Below are positions 45,121 through 52,684 of a stretch of 53,034 nucleotides of DNA, piece after piece. The notes beneath the pieces were generated by a model. That model ran no database searches and was not told the origin of the DNA. It saw nothing but the letters and a program-made list of their open reading frames with translations. The translations under genes and the position numbers were made by a program. The stretch spans positions 1 to 53,034 of the forward strand of contig SVRY01000015.1 of assembly GCA_015064585.1 (NCBI GenBank), in the 5' to 3' direction. Each line of letters starts with the position of its first letter. The stretch's first letter is position 1. This DNA is from Oscillospiraceae bacterium (lineage in GTDB: Bacteria; Bacillota; Clostridia; Oscillospirales; CAG-272).

Positions 45121-46356
45121 TTACTCGATATATTCCTTGTAGATAGCTTTGTTTAAGGGGTCATCACGGTCCAAAATCATAATTTCTGTGATTTTCCCCG
45201 TGGAAATATCAATATAAGCTCTATAATCCTTGTTGTCCACGTTTTTAATTGTCACATGCCAACGACCCCTATGCCTTCTTGCAATTAACATATAGCCATC
45301 GTCGGGATTAATATCAAACTCATCATAAACGGCTCTGTATGCTTCAAAAATACTGTGAGAATAGTCAAGAGTCGCATTATAATAAGGGTGACTGCCGCTG
45401 ATATTAGATTCTGTAACCTTCGCTCGTAACGTTTCTCCTGTGATCGGGTCCATGCTGAATTTATATTCACGCTCTACCTTGCCATCGTACACTTTCAGGT
45501 TCACATCGTAAATCAGCTCATTGCAATCCACTCCAAAAAAAGTGACCACATCATTTATCTGATCGCTCTCTTTCAATTGAAATGTTTCCAATGCCGTTTT
45601 GACAGCCGTTTCATGACTTATCACAGCCTTTGTTGTTCCTGTAATATCGAATTTTCCGTTGTTCTTTAAAAGAATCGACAAATCGGAAATCGATAGCTTA
45701 ACAAGTTGCTCCTCGGTAAATTCGGAATACAAAGACACGATCTCATACACAATCGAGGCTTTTCCGAGAGAAATGCCGTATTCTTCGGAAATCCTTGCAA
45801 TACTGGGGTAAACATCTTCTGTTTTTTGAATGTCTTGCCCTATGACAATGCCATCCTCTCCAATCTGGCTCATGATCTGTTCGGTCAGCTTTTCACGAAT
45901 TGCCTTAGCTTCGGCACTGTTTTTACTATCCACACCTATCAGCACCGCTTTTTCTGCTTCATTGATAAAACCATTTTCAATAATCGAATCAACCAACACT
46001 CGTACTGTTTCCGTCAGATCTTTATTTTTGAAATCCCGATCACCCACTACGGTTTTAGCATCCTCGTTAAGAGGAACTACCTCCAGTACCTTTTCGTTTT
46101 CATCCACCCTGATCTTAAGGCTTGGATTCACGTCGAGCATAATGGTGGCTGCCACCTTGCCTTGATCGCCGTTAAGCGCAAAGTATCCCGCAAATGCGGC
46201 AAATACAAGCATGAAGCAAGCGGCAACCGCGCTACGGCGAAGCCACAGCACTTTACTCTTCTTGCGTTCTACCATCTTCTCCTGCTTTTTTACAAAGCTT
46301 TCCACAAGATCGGCATCCAGCAAATTCATTGCATCGTTCCACTGTGATTGTTTCAT
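45121..46356 (-). CDS. RsgI-like anti-sigma factor with PepSY-like sensor part
   Basis: A 411-residue membrane protein. The cytoplasmic head (about 1-38) should bind the sigma factor. One membrane segment (SAVAACFMLVFAAFAGYFAL, about 43-62) leads to an outside domain starting ATIMLDVNPSLKIRVDENEK. The DVNPS motif is the hallmark of RsgI proteins, where the Asn-Pro bond can break by itself and start signal transfer. The C-terminal half (about 240-411) has PepSY-like beta units (DPITGETLRAKV and YRAYIDISTGKITEIMI). Its start overlaps the sigma gene stop by four bases. The stimulus is unknown; related RsgI proteins in cellulosome producers sense polysaccharides, but no carbohydrate module is seen here. 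Confidence 0.85.
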   Translation of the reverse strand: MKQSQWNDAMNLLDADLVESFVKKQEKMVERKKSKVLWLRRSAVAACFMLVFAAFAGYFALNGDQGKVAATIMLDVNPSLKIRVDENEKVLEVVPLNEDAKTVVGDRDFKNKDLTETVRVLVDSIIENGFINEAEKAVLIGVDSKNSAEAKAIREKLTEQIMSQIGEDGIVIGQDIQKTEDVYPSIARISEEYGISLGKASIVYEIVSLYSEFTEEQLVKLSISDLSILLKNNGKFDITGTTKAVISHETAVKTALETFQLKESDQINDVVTFFGVDCNELIYDVNLKVYDGKVEREYKFSMDPITGETLRAKVTESNISGSHPYYNATLDYSHSIFEAYRAVYDEFDINPDDGYMLIARRHRGRWHVTIKNVDNKDYRAYIDISTGKITEIMILDRDDPLNKAIYKEYIE

Positions 46357-46937
46357 ATTAAATAACCCTCACTTTCCAGTTTTTCTTTCAGCGCTGACCG
46401 TATGGCAGAAAGCTCCTTCTGCACCGTCGATCGGCACACTCCTAAATCCTTTGCGATTTTATCAATCGGGGCGCACATATAATACCGTGCGATAAAGATA
46501 TATTTCCGCCGCTCGGGCAGCTGTCGCGCAAACTCACTAAGTAAACCTGCAAGTGCGGTGGTATCTAAGGTGGATTCCACATTTTCATCATCCGCTATCA
46601 GATCGGAAAGCTCCGAAAACGACTCTGTCATTTCCGAGGGCAACTGCCCTTTTCGCGTCCTGCTGTGATAACGGTTGATGGCAATTCTGCGCACAATGAC
46701 CGTCAAGAATGCCTTTAAAACCGTGGGCTTGGCGGGTGGAATCGAATTCCACGCGGCAAGATAGGTGTCATTTAGGCATTCCCTACAATCCTCGTTGTCG
46801 CCAACAATAGAGCGCGCCACCGAAAACAGATAATTTCTGTATTTCAAATCGGTCTCTGCAATCGCATTTTCATCACGCCGAAGATACAGCTCTACAATTT
46901 CGCTGTCTTTCGCCACTCTGTCCTTTGAATACGGCAA
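46353..46937 (-). CDS. ECF-type sigma factor partner of the RsgI-like protein
   Basis: The start is taken as TTG at 46937 (MPYSKDRVAKDSEIVELYLR), because GGAGG ends seven bases before it; a longer frame from 46976 has no ribosome site. The 194-residue protein has region 2 with NYLFSVARSIVGDNEDCREC and LNDTYLAAWNSIPP (about 30-70) and region 4 with LPERRKYIFIARYYMCAP and an HTH DLGVCRSTVQKELSAIRSAL. It is controlled by the RsgI-like gene that overlaps it. Regulon unknown. Confidence 0.88.
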   Translation of the reverse strand: MPYSKDRVAKDSEIVELYLRRDENAIAETDLKYRNYLFSVARSIVGDNEDCRECLNDTYLAAWNSIPPAKPTVLKAFLTVIVRRIAINRYHSRTRKGQLPSEMTESFSELSDLIADDENVESTLDTTALAGLLSEFARQLPERRKYIFIARYYMCAPIDKIAKDLGVCRSTVQKELSAIRSALKEKLESEGYLI

Positions 46938-46972
46938 CTCATCGCCTCCTTTCCGATTAATTAAAAGGCCCT

Positions 46973-47015
46973 TCATACATATAAGTCAAGAAAAAAAGGA
47001 AAATGTGTAAAGGTT
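46973..47015 (-). promoter_or_regulatory. Possible autoregulated promoter of the sigma/RsgI-like operon
   Basis: On the minus strand AACCTTTACAC (47015-47005) is followed about 17 bases later by TGACTTATATGTATGA (46988-46973). This bipartite AACC-type layout fits an alternative sigma promoter better than sigma-A. Assignment is tentative. Confidence 0.35.
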
Positions 47016-47035
47016 TTATAAACTTTTTTAACATA

Positions 47036-47063
47036 AAACAGCCGCTCTTTCGAGCGGCTGTTT
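47036..47063 (-). terminator. Terminator of the hdrA-flx-frd operon
   Basis: AAACAGCCGCT pairs with AGCGGCTGTTT (11 bp, six-base loop), seven bases after the frdA stop, followed on the minus strand by TTATG and a U-rich stretch. Confidence 0.9.
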
Positions 47064-47070
47064 GTCTATC

Positions 47071-48699
47071 TTAGAATGCCTTCTTCTTGCCTTCGAATAC
47101 GGGGTTTCCGTGAGTGTAGGTGGGAAGGAGCTTGGGAGATACAGTTTCTCCTGCAATACCTGCTTCCTTGCGCAGATTCTCATATGCGGTGATGTGGCTA
47201 AGGCTCAGCTTACCAACGGTAACTTCCTTAGACTTGTTTGCCGCATTGGTACCTGCGGAACGGCCGAATACGATGATATCCAAGAGGGAGTTACCCATCA
47301 AACGGTTGCGTCCGTGGATACCGCCAACTGCTTCGCCTGCAACATACAGGTTTTCAATGTTGGTGGTCATGCCGGTCTTGTCGATGTCCAGACCGCCATT
47401 TTGGTAGTGCAGAGTGGGGTAAACAAGGATGGGCTGTTTACGAATATCAATACCGTACTTGCCAAACATTCTAAGCATTGCGGGAATTCTGCGTTCGATG
47501 GTACCTTCTCCGCCCTTGATTTCGATCATGGGAGTATCCAGCCATACGCCGTATCCGCCGGAGGTCTTGATACCGTTACCGCGGTCGGAGCATTCACGAA
47601 TGATGGAAGCGGCGGAAACGTCTCTGGTCTCCAAAGGATTCATAAATACTTCACCATTTACATTCACCAGCTTAGCGCCAAGCGAACGAACCTTTTCGGT
47701 AACAAGGGCACCGAAGATCTGTTCGGGATAAGCGGCACCGGTGGGATGATACTGCAGGGTTTCAGCATACAGAAGCTTTGCGCCTGCGCGGTAGCCCATT
47801 ACCAGTCCGTCTGCGGTTGCACCGTAGTGGTTGGAGGTGGGAAAGCCTTGGTAGTGCAAACGTCCCGCACCGCCGGTGGCGATGATAACGGTTTTTGCCT
47901 TTACAGTGCGAAGTTCTCTTGTCTCCATGTTCATCAGAACCGCACCTGCCGCCTTGCCGTTTTCGTCAAGGATCAGTTCGATCGCTGCAGTGAAGTCAAC
48001 AACAGGGATCTGACGGTTGAGCACTTCGTCACGCAAGGTACGCATGATTTCCGCACCTGAATAGTCCTTAGCGGCGTGCATTCTTTTTCTGGAGGTACCG
48101 CCGCCGTGGGTGGTAACCATGGTACCGTCGGGCATTTTGTCAAATTCAACGCCCAGATCGGACAGCCACTTAATGGCATCCGGCGCTTCGGTAACAAGAC
48201 GGTACAGAAGCTCGGGCTTAGCGGCATAGTGACCGCCGCCGAAGGCGTCCACATAGTGGATAGCGGGAGAGTCATTGGGCTTATCAGCCGCCTGAATACC
48301 GCCTTCCGCCATCATGGTGTTAGCGTCACCCATACGAAGCTTGGTAACGATCATAACCTTTGCACCTGCATTGTCGGCTTCGATAGCGGCAGCAGTACCG
48401 GCGCCGCCCGCACCGATTACCAGTACGTCGGTTTCATAATCGGGATTTTCCAGATCCACATCTCCCTCGGAGATACGGCTGGAAGCCTGCAACAGCTCAG
48501 CAAGTTCGGTGGGAACCTTGTCTCCCTTGTTGGGACCGATTTCCAGAACCGAGAACTCTCTCTGCTTATAGTCGGGATGGTAGGTTGCGAGCAGAACTTC
48601 TTTTTCTTCCGCAGTCATTCTGCGAGGTTCCATCACAGTGTTTTCAGCACGGTTTGCTTCCACCTTTGCAATGGATTCCAACATTTCTTTGCTATACAT
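47071..48699 (-). CDS. frdA: Soluble fumarate-reductase-type flavoprotein (FrdA/TfrA-like)
   Basis: A 542-residue flavoprotein. A charged N-terminal extension of about 88 residues precedes the FAD domain with VIGAGGAGTAAA (about 94-105). The position where membrane FrdA carries a His that binds FAD covalently reads GDANTMMAEGGIQAA, without that His, so FAD should be non-covalent. Catalytic-type motifs are present: QYHPTG (His318), VTEKVRSLGAK, IIRECSDRGNG (Arg368), PTLHYQNGGLD (His431) and GIHGRNRLMGNSLL (about 460-472). No membrane anchor gene follows. It is the last gene of a seven-gene redox operon. Fumarate is the likeliest substrate; another activated alkene or an L-aspartate-type reaction cannot be excluded. 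Confidence 0.85.
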   Translation of the reverse strand: MYSKEMLESIAKVEANRAENTVMEPRRMTAEEKEVLLATYHPDYKQREFSVLEIGPNKGDKVPTELAELLQASSRISEGDVDLENPDYETDVLVIGAGGAGTAAAIEADNAGAKVMIVTKLRMGDANTMMAEGGIQAADKPNDSPAIHYVDAFGGGHYAAKPELLYRLVTEAPDAIKWLSDLGVEFDKMPDGTMVTTHGGGTSRKRMHAAKDYSGAEIMRTLRDEVLNRQIPVVDFTAAIELILDENGKAAGAVLMNMETRELRTVKAKTVIIATGGAGRLHYQGFPTSNHYGATADGLVMGYRAGAKLLYAETLQYHPTGAAYPEQIFGALVTEKVRSLGAKLVNVNGEVFMNPLETRDVSAASIIRECSDRGNGIKTSGGYGVWLDTPMIEIKGGEGTIERRIPAMLRMFGKYGIDIRKQPILVYPTLHYQNGGLDIDKTGMTTNIENLYVAGEAVGGIHGRNRLMGNSLLDIIVFGRSAGTNAANKSKEVTVGKLSLSHITAYENLRKEAGIAGETVSPKLLPTYTHGNPVFEGKKKAF

Positions 48700-48713
48700 A
48701 TCTGCGCGCCTCC

Positions 48714-49388
48714 TTACTTTTCAAATTCACGATTGTTGTAGCGTTCTTTCATCTCTTCAACAGGCAGGCTCATGAGTTCCTTCATAAATTCTTCGAAGTT
48801 ACCGTCATGAATTTCCTTCACTCTGTTTTCCAGATGTTCGCAGTCGGGAGCAATGTACTTACCGTTGATTCGACGCGCCAGCATGGCAACCTGCGGATGA
48901 GAAATACCTGCAGGGCAACGGGAAGAACAAACGCCGCACATTACACAGTCAAAGGATTCTTCTGCACAATTTTCAAAATCACCGCGCTGCGCATATGCAA
49001 TGTACTGCATAACATTCAGTTCCTGCGTACAGCTCTTAGTGCAGGCGTTACAGCCAACGCACGCATAGATTTCGGGATACAGCTGCATCATGATCATCTG
49101 ATTGGTAGAGATCTTTTCGATGTCATAGGGCTGTTTTACTAAGGGGAAGAAAGGCAGAGTTGCGATATACATGCCGTCTTCCACCTGTGTCTGGCAAGCC
49201 AAACAAGTTTTTAGATCTTTCTGACCCTTGATACGGTAGATGGTGGCGCAAGCGCCGCAGAAGCCGTTACGGCATCCGCATCCGCGAACCAAGGTATAGC
49301 CGGCATATTCCATAGCGGTCATGATGGTCAAATTAGCCGGAACACTATATTCTTTACCGTAAATATAGATTTTTACCATATTTTCCAT
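48714..49388 (-). CDS. FrdB/SdhB-like iron-sulfur protein with two 4Fe-4S motifs
   Basis: A 224-residue soluble electron carrier. The N-terminal ferredoxin-type domain has six cysteines at 37, 39, 44, 47, 62 and 65 (RGCGCRNGFCGACA and KTCLACQT), fitting a 2Fe-2S cluster. Two CxxCxxCxxxC motifs follow at 110-120 (CVGCNACTKSC) and 148-158 (CVMCGVCSSRCP), so two 4Fe-4S clusters; ordinary FrdB has one 4Fe-4S and one 3Fe-4S. The C-terminus lacks the CCG (HdrB-like) domain that TfrB of methanogens carries. It starts 15 bases after flxA and lies 14 bases before frdA. Likely the wire between the flavoprotein and the Flx/Hdr part. Confidence 0.85.
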   Translation of the reverse strand: MENMVKIYIYGKEYSVPANLTIMTAMEYAGYTLVRGCGCRNGFCGACATIYRIKGQKDLKTCLACQTQVEDGMYIATLPFFPLVKQPYDIEKISTNQMIMMQLYPEIYACVGCNACTKSCTQELNVMQYIAYAQRGDFENCAEESFDCVMCGVCSSRCPAGISHPQVAMLARRINGKYIAPDCEHLENRVKEIHDGNFEEFMKELMSLPVEEMKERYNNREFEK

Positions 49389-49403
49389 ATATGTTTGTCC
49401 CTT

Positions 49404-50228
49404 TCAATATTCATCCGGAAGTTCAGAGAGTTGGTCAAAACGGAATACCGGACCGTCTTTGCAAATGTACTTGTCGCCAAGATTGCAACGGCCGCATTTT
49501 CCGATACCGCACTTCATGCGCATTTCGAGGGTGGTGTAGATCTGTTCATCCTTGAATCCAAGTTCTTTCAGTCCCTGCAGGGTGAACTTGATCATAACAG
49601 GAGGCCCACACATCAGCACGGTGTAGTCAAGAGAGGGGTCAAGCTCCTTGACAAAGGAAGGAATAAAGCCAACGTGACCGTCCCAGCCTTCCTGTTCGCG
49701 GTCGATTGTCAGCTGCACATCCAAATCACCGCCGGGAAGCCACTCGCTAAGAATCTCGTTATAATCAACCAGATCATCCTTAGAACGAGCTCCGTACACA
49801 ACAGTGATCTTACCGTACTCAGAACGCTTGTCACGGCAGTAGTTAATAACCGAACGAAGAGGCGCCAAACCGATACCGCCTGCGATAAACAAAAGATCCT
49901 TTCCCTTCAAATCGCTTTCTACGGGGAAACCGTTACCGTAGGGACCGCGCAGGGTCACCATCTGACCGGGTTCGATATTGTGGATCCATGTAGTCACGCA
50001 TCCGCACTTTTTGATACTGAATTCAAGATATTCTTCATTTGTGGGTGAAGAGGTAATGGAGAACAATGCCTCACCGATACCGGGCATGGACAGCATTGCG
50101 CACTGTCCGGGGATATGTTCAAAGGGTTTCTTTCCGTCGGGGGAAACCACACGGAAGGTCTTCACATCAGGAGTGTCGCGGCGTATATCTGTGACAACCG
50201 CTAACATAGGAACCAAAGCGTCTTGCAT
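49404..50228 (-). CDS. flxA: FAD/NAD(P)-binding oxidoreductase subunit (FlxA/AsrB/PyrK-like)
   Basis: A 274-residue protein, start chosen at ATG 50228 (MQDALVPMLAVVTDI) with GGAGGAG eight bases upstream and one base after the previous stop. It has a ferredoxin-reductase-like fold: FAD part PGQCAMLSMPGIGEALFSIT, NAD(P) part LLFIAGGIGLAPLRSVI and VLMCGPPVM. The C-terminal four-Cys stretch CGIGKCGRC plus YICKDGPVF binds a 2Fe-2S cluster as in PyrK. Such subunits take electrons from NAD(P)H. In FlxABCD-HdrABC systems FlxA is this entry point. Confidence 0.85.
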   Translation of the reverse strand: MQDALVPMLAVVTDIRRDTPDVKTFRVVSPDGKKPFEHIPGQCAMLSMPGIGEALFSITSSPTNEEYLEFSIKKCGCVTTWIHNIEPGQMVTLRGPYGNGFPVESDLKGKDLLFIAGGIGLAPLRSVINYCRDKRSEYGKITVVYGARSKDDLVDYNEILSEWLPGGDLDVQLTIDREQEGWDGHVGFIPSFVKELDPSLDYTVLMCGPPVMIKFTLQGLKELGFKDEQIYTTLEMRMKCGIGKCGRCNLGDKYICKDGPVFRFDQLSELPDEY

Positions 50229-50229
50229 T

Positions 50230-51258
50230 TTAGTTCTCCTCCTTTCCCTTGGATAAAGCATTCATAACTTTTGCGATGTTGAGAGAAACCGGGCACTTCT
50301 GCAGACATCTGCCGCAGCCGACACAGCCGAAAAGTCCTTCATTTTTCATCGGATAATAGAACAGCTTGTGCATAAATCTCTGACGGAAACGTTCCACCTG
50401 GGTGGGACGGGGCTGCCCTGCCGACATGGCAGTGAAATCAGAGTACATGCAGGAGTCCCAGCAACGGGTACGCTTGACGCCGTGACCTGTGTCAAAATCG
50501 CGGATATCAAAGCATTGACAGGTGGGACAAACGAAAGTACAAGTACCGCAACCAAGGCAGGCACGGGACAGTTCCTTCCACTCGGGGCGGCCAAAGTATT
50601 CCATCATCTCATCCCCGTTACCGAATTTTTCAATCGGCAGATTGCCAAGGGGCAGTCTTTCGGTGATAGCATGGATTTTTTCTTTTGTTGCTATAACAGT
50701 GCTTTCATCTGTTTCGAACAATACGCCATCCAGTTTAGCCAGCCACTTTTCACCCTTCTCGGTGTTAGCGGCAAAACAATACCCTTCGGCTGTTTCCCAA
50801 CAGGAAACATCCCCCATCGGATTGGCAGGATCAATACCGAATACGGTACAGAAGCAGGTTTCTTCGGGTCTGCCGCATGCCATGGTCACCACAGTAGCGT
50901 GCAAACGGCGCTGTTGGTAGAAGGTATCCACAGGATCGCCAAGGAAGACATTGTCAAGAACCGCAAAGCTCTTGGCATCGCAAGCACGAACGCCGAAAAT
51001 GGTGAAATCTTCGTCCATACGGGGAGCAATCTCCACCGATATATTTTTGCCGGAAACTTGGAAATCTGCCATGTTTTCGGTCTGCGGGAAAAAGAAATCT
51101 TTGGCAGAACGAACTGTGTTCAACTGAGAAGACAGTTGCATACCGTCTTTATATACGGAGTATTCTGCCTTTCCAGCAGTATTGTCTGCAGGAATGTACA
51201 GCTTTTCGTTTGCAGACACTGCGTCAAACAGACGGAACAGCTCGGCTTTTTGAATCAT
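50230..51258 (-). CDS. flxB: 4Fe-4S dicluster subunit (FlxB/AsrA-like)
   Basis: A 342-residue protein with start taken at ATG 51258 (MIQKAELFRLFDAV), which has AAAGG six bases upstream; two earlier in-frame ATG codons lie within the ribosome site region. The central part has IFGVRACDAKSFAVLD and CGRPEETCFCTVFG, as in AsrA-like proteins. C-terminal clusters are CLGCGTCTFVCPTCQC (about 235-250) and CVGCGRCLQKCPVSLN (about 312-327), two 4Fe-4S centres. It passes electrons from the FlxA flavin toward the Hdr part. The gene ends one base before flxA. Confidence 0.82.
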   Translation of the reverse strand: MIQKAELFRLFDAVSANEKLYIPADNTAGKAEYSVYKDGMQLSSQLNTVRSAKDFFFPQTENMADFQVSGKNISVEIAPRMDEDFTIFGVRACDAKSFAVLDNVFLGDPVDTFYQQRRLHATVVTMACGRPEETCFCTVFGIDPANPMGDVSCWETAEGYCFAANTEKGEKWLAKLDGVLFETDESTVIATKEKIHAITERLPLGNLPIEKFGNGDEMMEYFGRPEWKELSRACLGCGTCTFVCPTCQCFDIRDFDTGHGVKRTRCWDSCMYSDFTAMSAGQPRPTQVERFRQRFMHKLFYYPMKNEGLFGCVGCGRCLQKCPVSLNIAKVMNALSKGKEEN

Positions 51259-51272
51259 TTTCATCCTTTGCC

Positions 51273-52253
51273 TCACTTTCTGCCAACTGCATCGCAGGGC
51301 TCAACGTCATTATTGTCAAAACGGTTCAGAGGTGCACGGCTTTCGGTATCGGCACCTGCCTGATAATCTCCATAAAACTCGTTGATATCTTTAATGAACT
51401 TACGGTTCAACAAATGAAGCGGAATATTCTGAGGACAAACACGGCTGCATTCGCCGCAGTCTGTACATCTGCCCGCCACATGGAAGGCACGAATGATATG
51501 GAACATATTCTCTTCAAAAGAGTTTACGGCAGCCTTCTGCGCAATACCGGAATCCGGGTTATCAAATACGCATTTTTCGCAAGAGCAGGCGGGGCATACA
51601 TTGCGGCAGGCATTACAGCGGATGCAACGGGACAGCTCGCCTCTCCAAAACTCATAGCGTTCATCGGGAGTCATTGCTTCCAGTTTTGCAACCATGCCAA
51701 AACGGTCTTCGGAAACATTTTCTGCAGTTTCACCGATCTTTTCGTCAAAAGCGACAGCCGTCTTAGACTTGCAGGTGCGGCAACGCTCAGCCATGGCATC
51801 CTTCTTTGCGATGCTCTCTTCACCGTACATGGTTTCGATCGCCAAAGTATCATCCTTGTCTGTTACAGACAGAACACCGGTAATCCCCTTGCCGCGCAAG
51901 GTTTCCACATCGGTCATTCCTTCGCAGGGAATGGCAATAACCATTACATTTTCACGGATGATGCGATGTTCTTTTACCAACTGGTTAAAGCTATATGTAT
52001 CGCAGGGCTTGAGGAATGCCAAAGTCTTACCGGGCATACGGGAAAGAGTGATCAGATACTTAGACAAATTGGCACCGCACAGGCAGTTAAACACCATTTT
52101 TTCATCCAGTTCTTCGACGCTTTCAAAAAAACCGGGAGTGACGTCATAGCAGGTATCACCTGTCTGCCATGCCACAACACGGGCAACGGTACCGTTTGAG
52201 AGCAGTTCCTTTGCGCGTTTTTTCATTTCTTCAAAAATTACTGCGGTTTGCAT
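51273..52253 (-). CDS. flxC: 4Fe-4S dicluster/FrhB-like subunit (FlxC-like)
   Basis: A 326-residue protein with AsrA/FrhB-type features: ARVVAWQTGDTCYDV, FLKPCDTYSFNQLVKEHRI and VMVIAIPCEGMTDVETLRG. Cluster motifs are CIRCNACRNVCPACSCEKC (about 212-230) and CTDCGECSRVCPQN (about 262-275). It starts at an ATG with GGAGG, overlapping the previous gene by 16 bases. It is a second electron-transfer partner of the Flx module. The tail ends in a long hydrophilic region. Confidence 0.8.
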   Translation of the reverse strand: MQTAVIFEEMKKRAKELLSNGTVARVVAWQTGDTCYDVTPGFFESVEELDEKMVFNCLCGANLSKYLITLSRMPGKTLAFLKPCDTYSFNQLVKEHRIIRENVMVIAIPCEGMTDVETLRGKGITGVLSVTDKDDTLAIETMYGEESIAKKDAMAERCRTCKSKTAVAFDEKIGETAENVSEDRFGMVAKLEAMTPDERYEFWRGELSRCIRCNACRNVCPACSCEKCVFDNPDSGIAQKAAVNSFEENMFHIIRAFHVAGRCTDCGECSRVCPQNIPLHLLNRKFIKDINEFYGDYQAGADTESRAPLNRFDNNDVEPCDAVGRK

Positions 52254-52684
52254 CTTAAATCCTCCAGTCTCTTGTTTTCACCGAGTCTGGTGATGGTAGC
52301 CACAAAATCATTCATGGTAGCAGCAAACTTAGCACCTTCAGCGGCAGAAACCCATTCCAATCTAGTGCGTTCCTTTTCAATGCCCAGATATTCGAGCATG
52401 GAGAACAGCAGAGCCATACGGCGGCGGGTAAAATAGTTACCGGAGGTGTAGTGGCAGTCGCCGGGATGGCAACCGCACAGGATCACGCCGTCAGCACCTC
52501 TTTGGAATGCACGCAAAATAAACATAGGGTTTACGCGGCAGGAGCAAGGCACGCGAATGATCTTAACATTAGCGGGATATTGCAGACGGTTGGTACCCGC
52601 AAGGTCTGCACCTGCATAGGAACACCAGTTGCAGCAGAATGCAACGATGGTCGGCACAAATTCTTTTGTTTCGTTTACTTGCAT
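52238..52684 (-). CDS. flxD: MvhD/FlxD hydrogenase-type iron-sulfur subunit
   Basis: A 148-residue protein of the MvhD/FlpD family. The three Cys motifs VAFCCNWCSYAGADLAG, IRVPCSCRVNPMFILRAFQ and ILCGCHPGDCHY give the 2Fe-2S cluster that links an electron-input module to HdrA. It overlaps hdrA by 10 bases and flxC by 16, so the three subunits are translated together. This is the best marker that the operon is an Hdr-type bifurcating complex rather than a plain sulfite reductase. Confidence 0.92.
   Translation of the reverse strand: MQVNETKEFVPTIVAFCCNWCSYAGADLAGTNRLQYPANVKIIRVPCSCRVNPMFILRAFQRGADGVILCGCHPGDCHYTSGNYFTRRRMALLFSMLEYLGIEKERTRLEWVSAAEGAKFAATMNDFVATITRLGENKRLEDLRCKPQ

Noticed and set aside
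47062-48060. Long plus-strand frames opposite frdA and other operon genes
   Set aside because: They are antisense shadows; the minus-strand genes have clear family motifs and ribosome sites.
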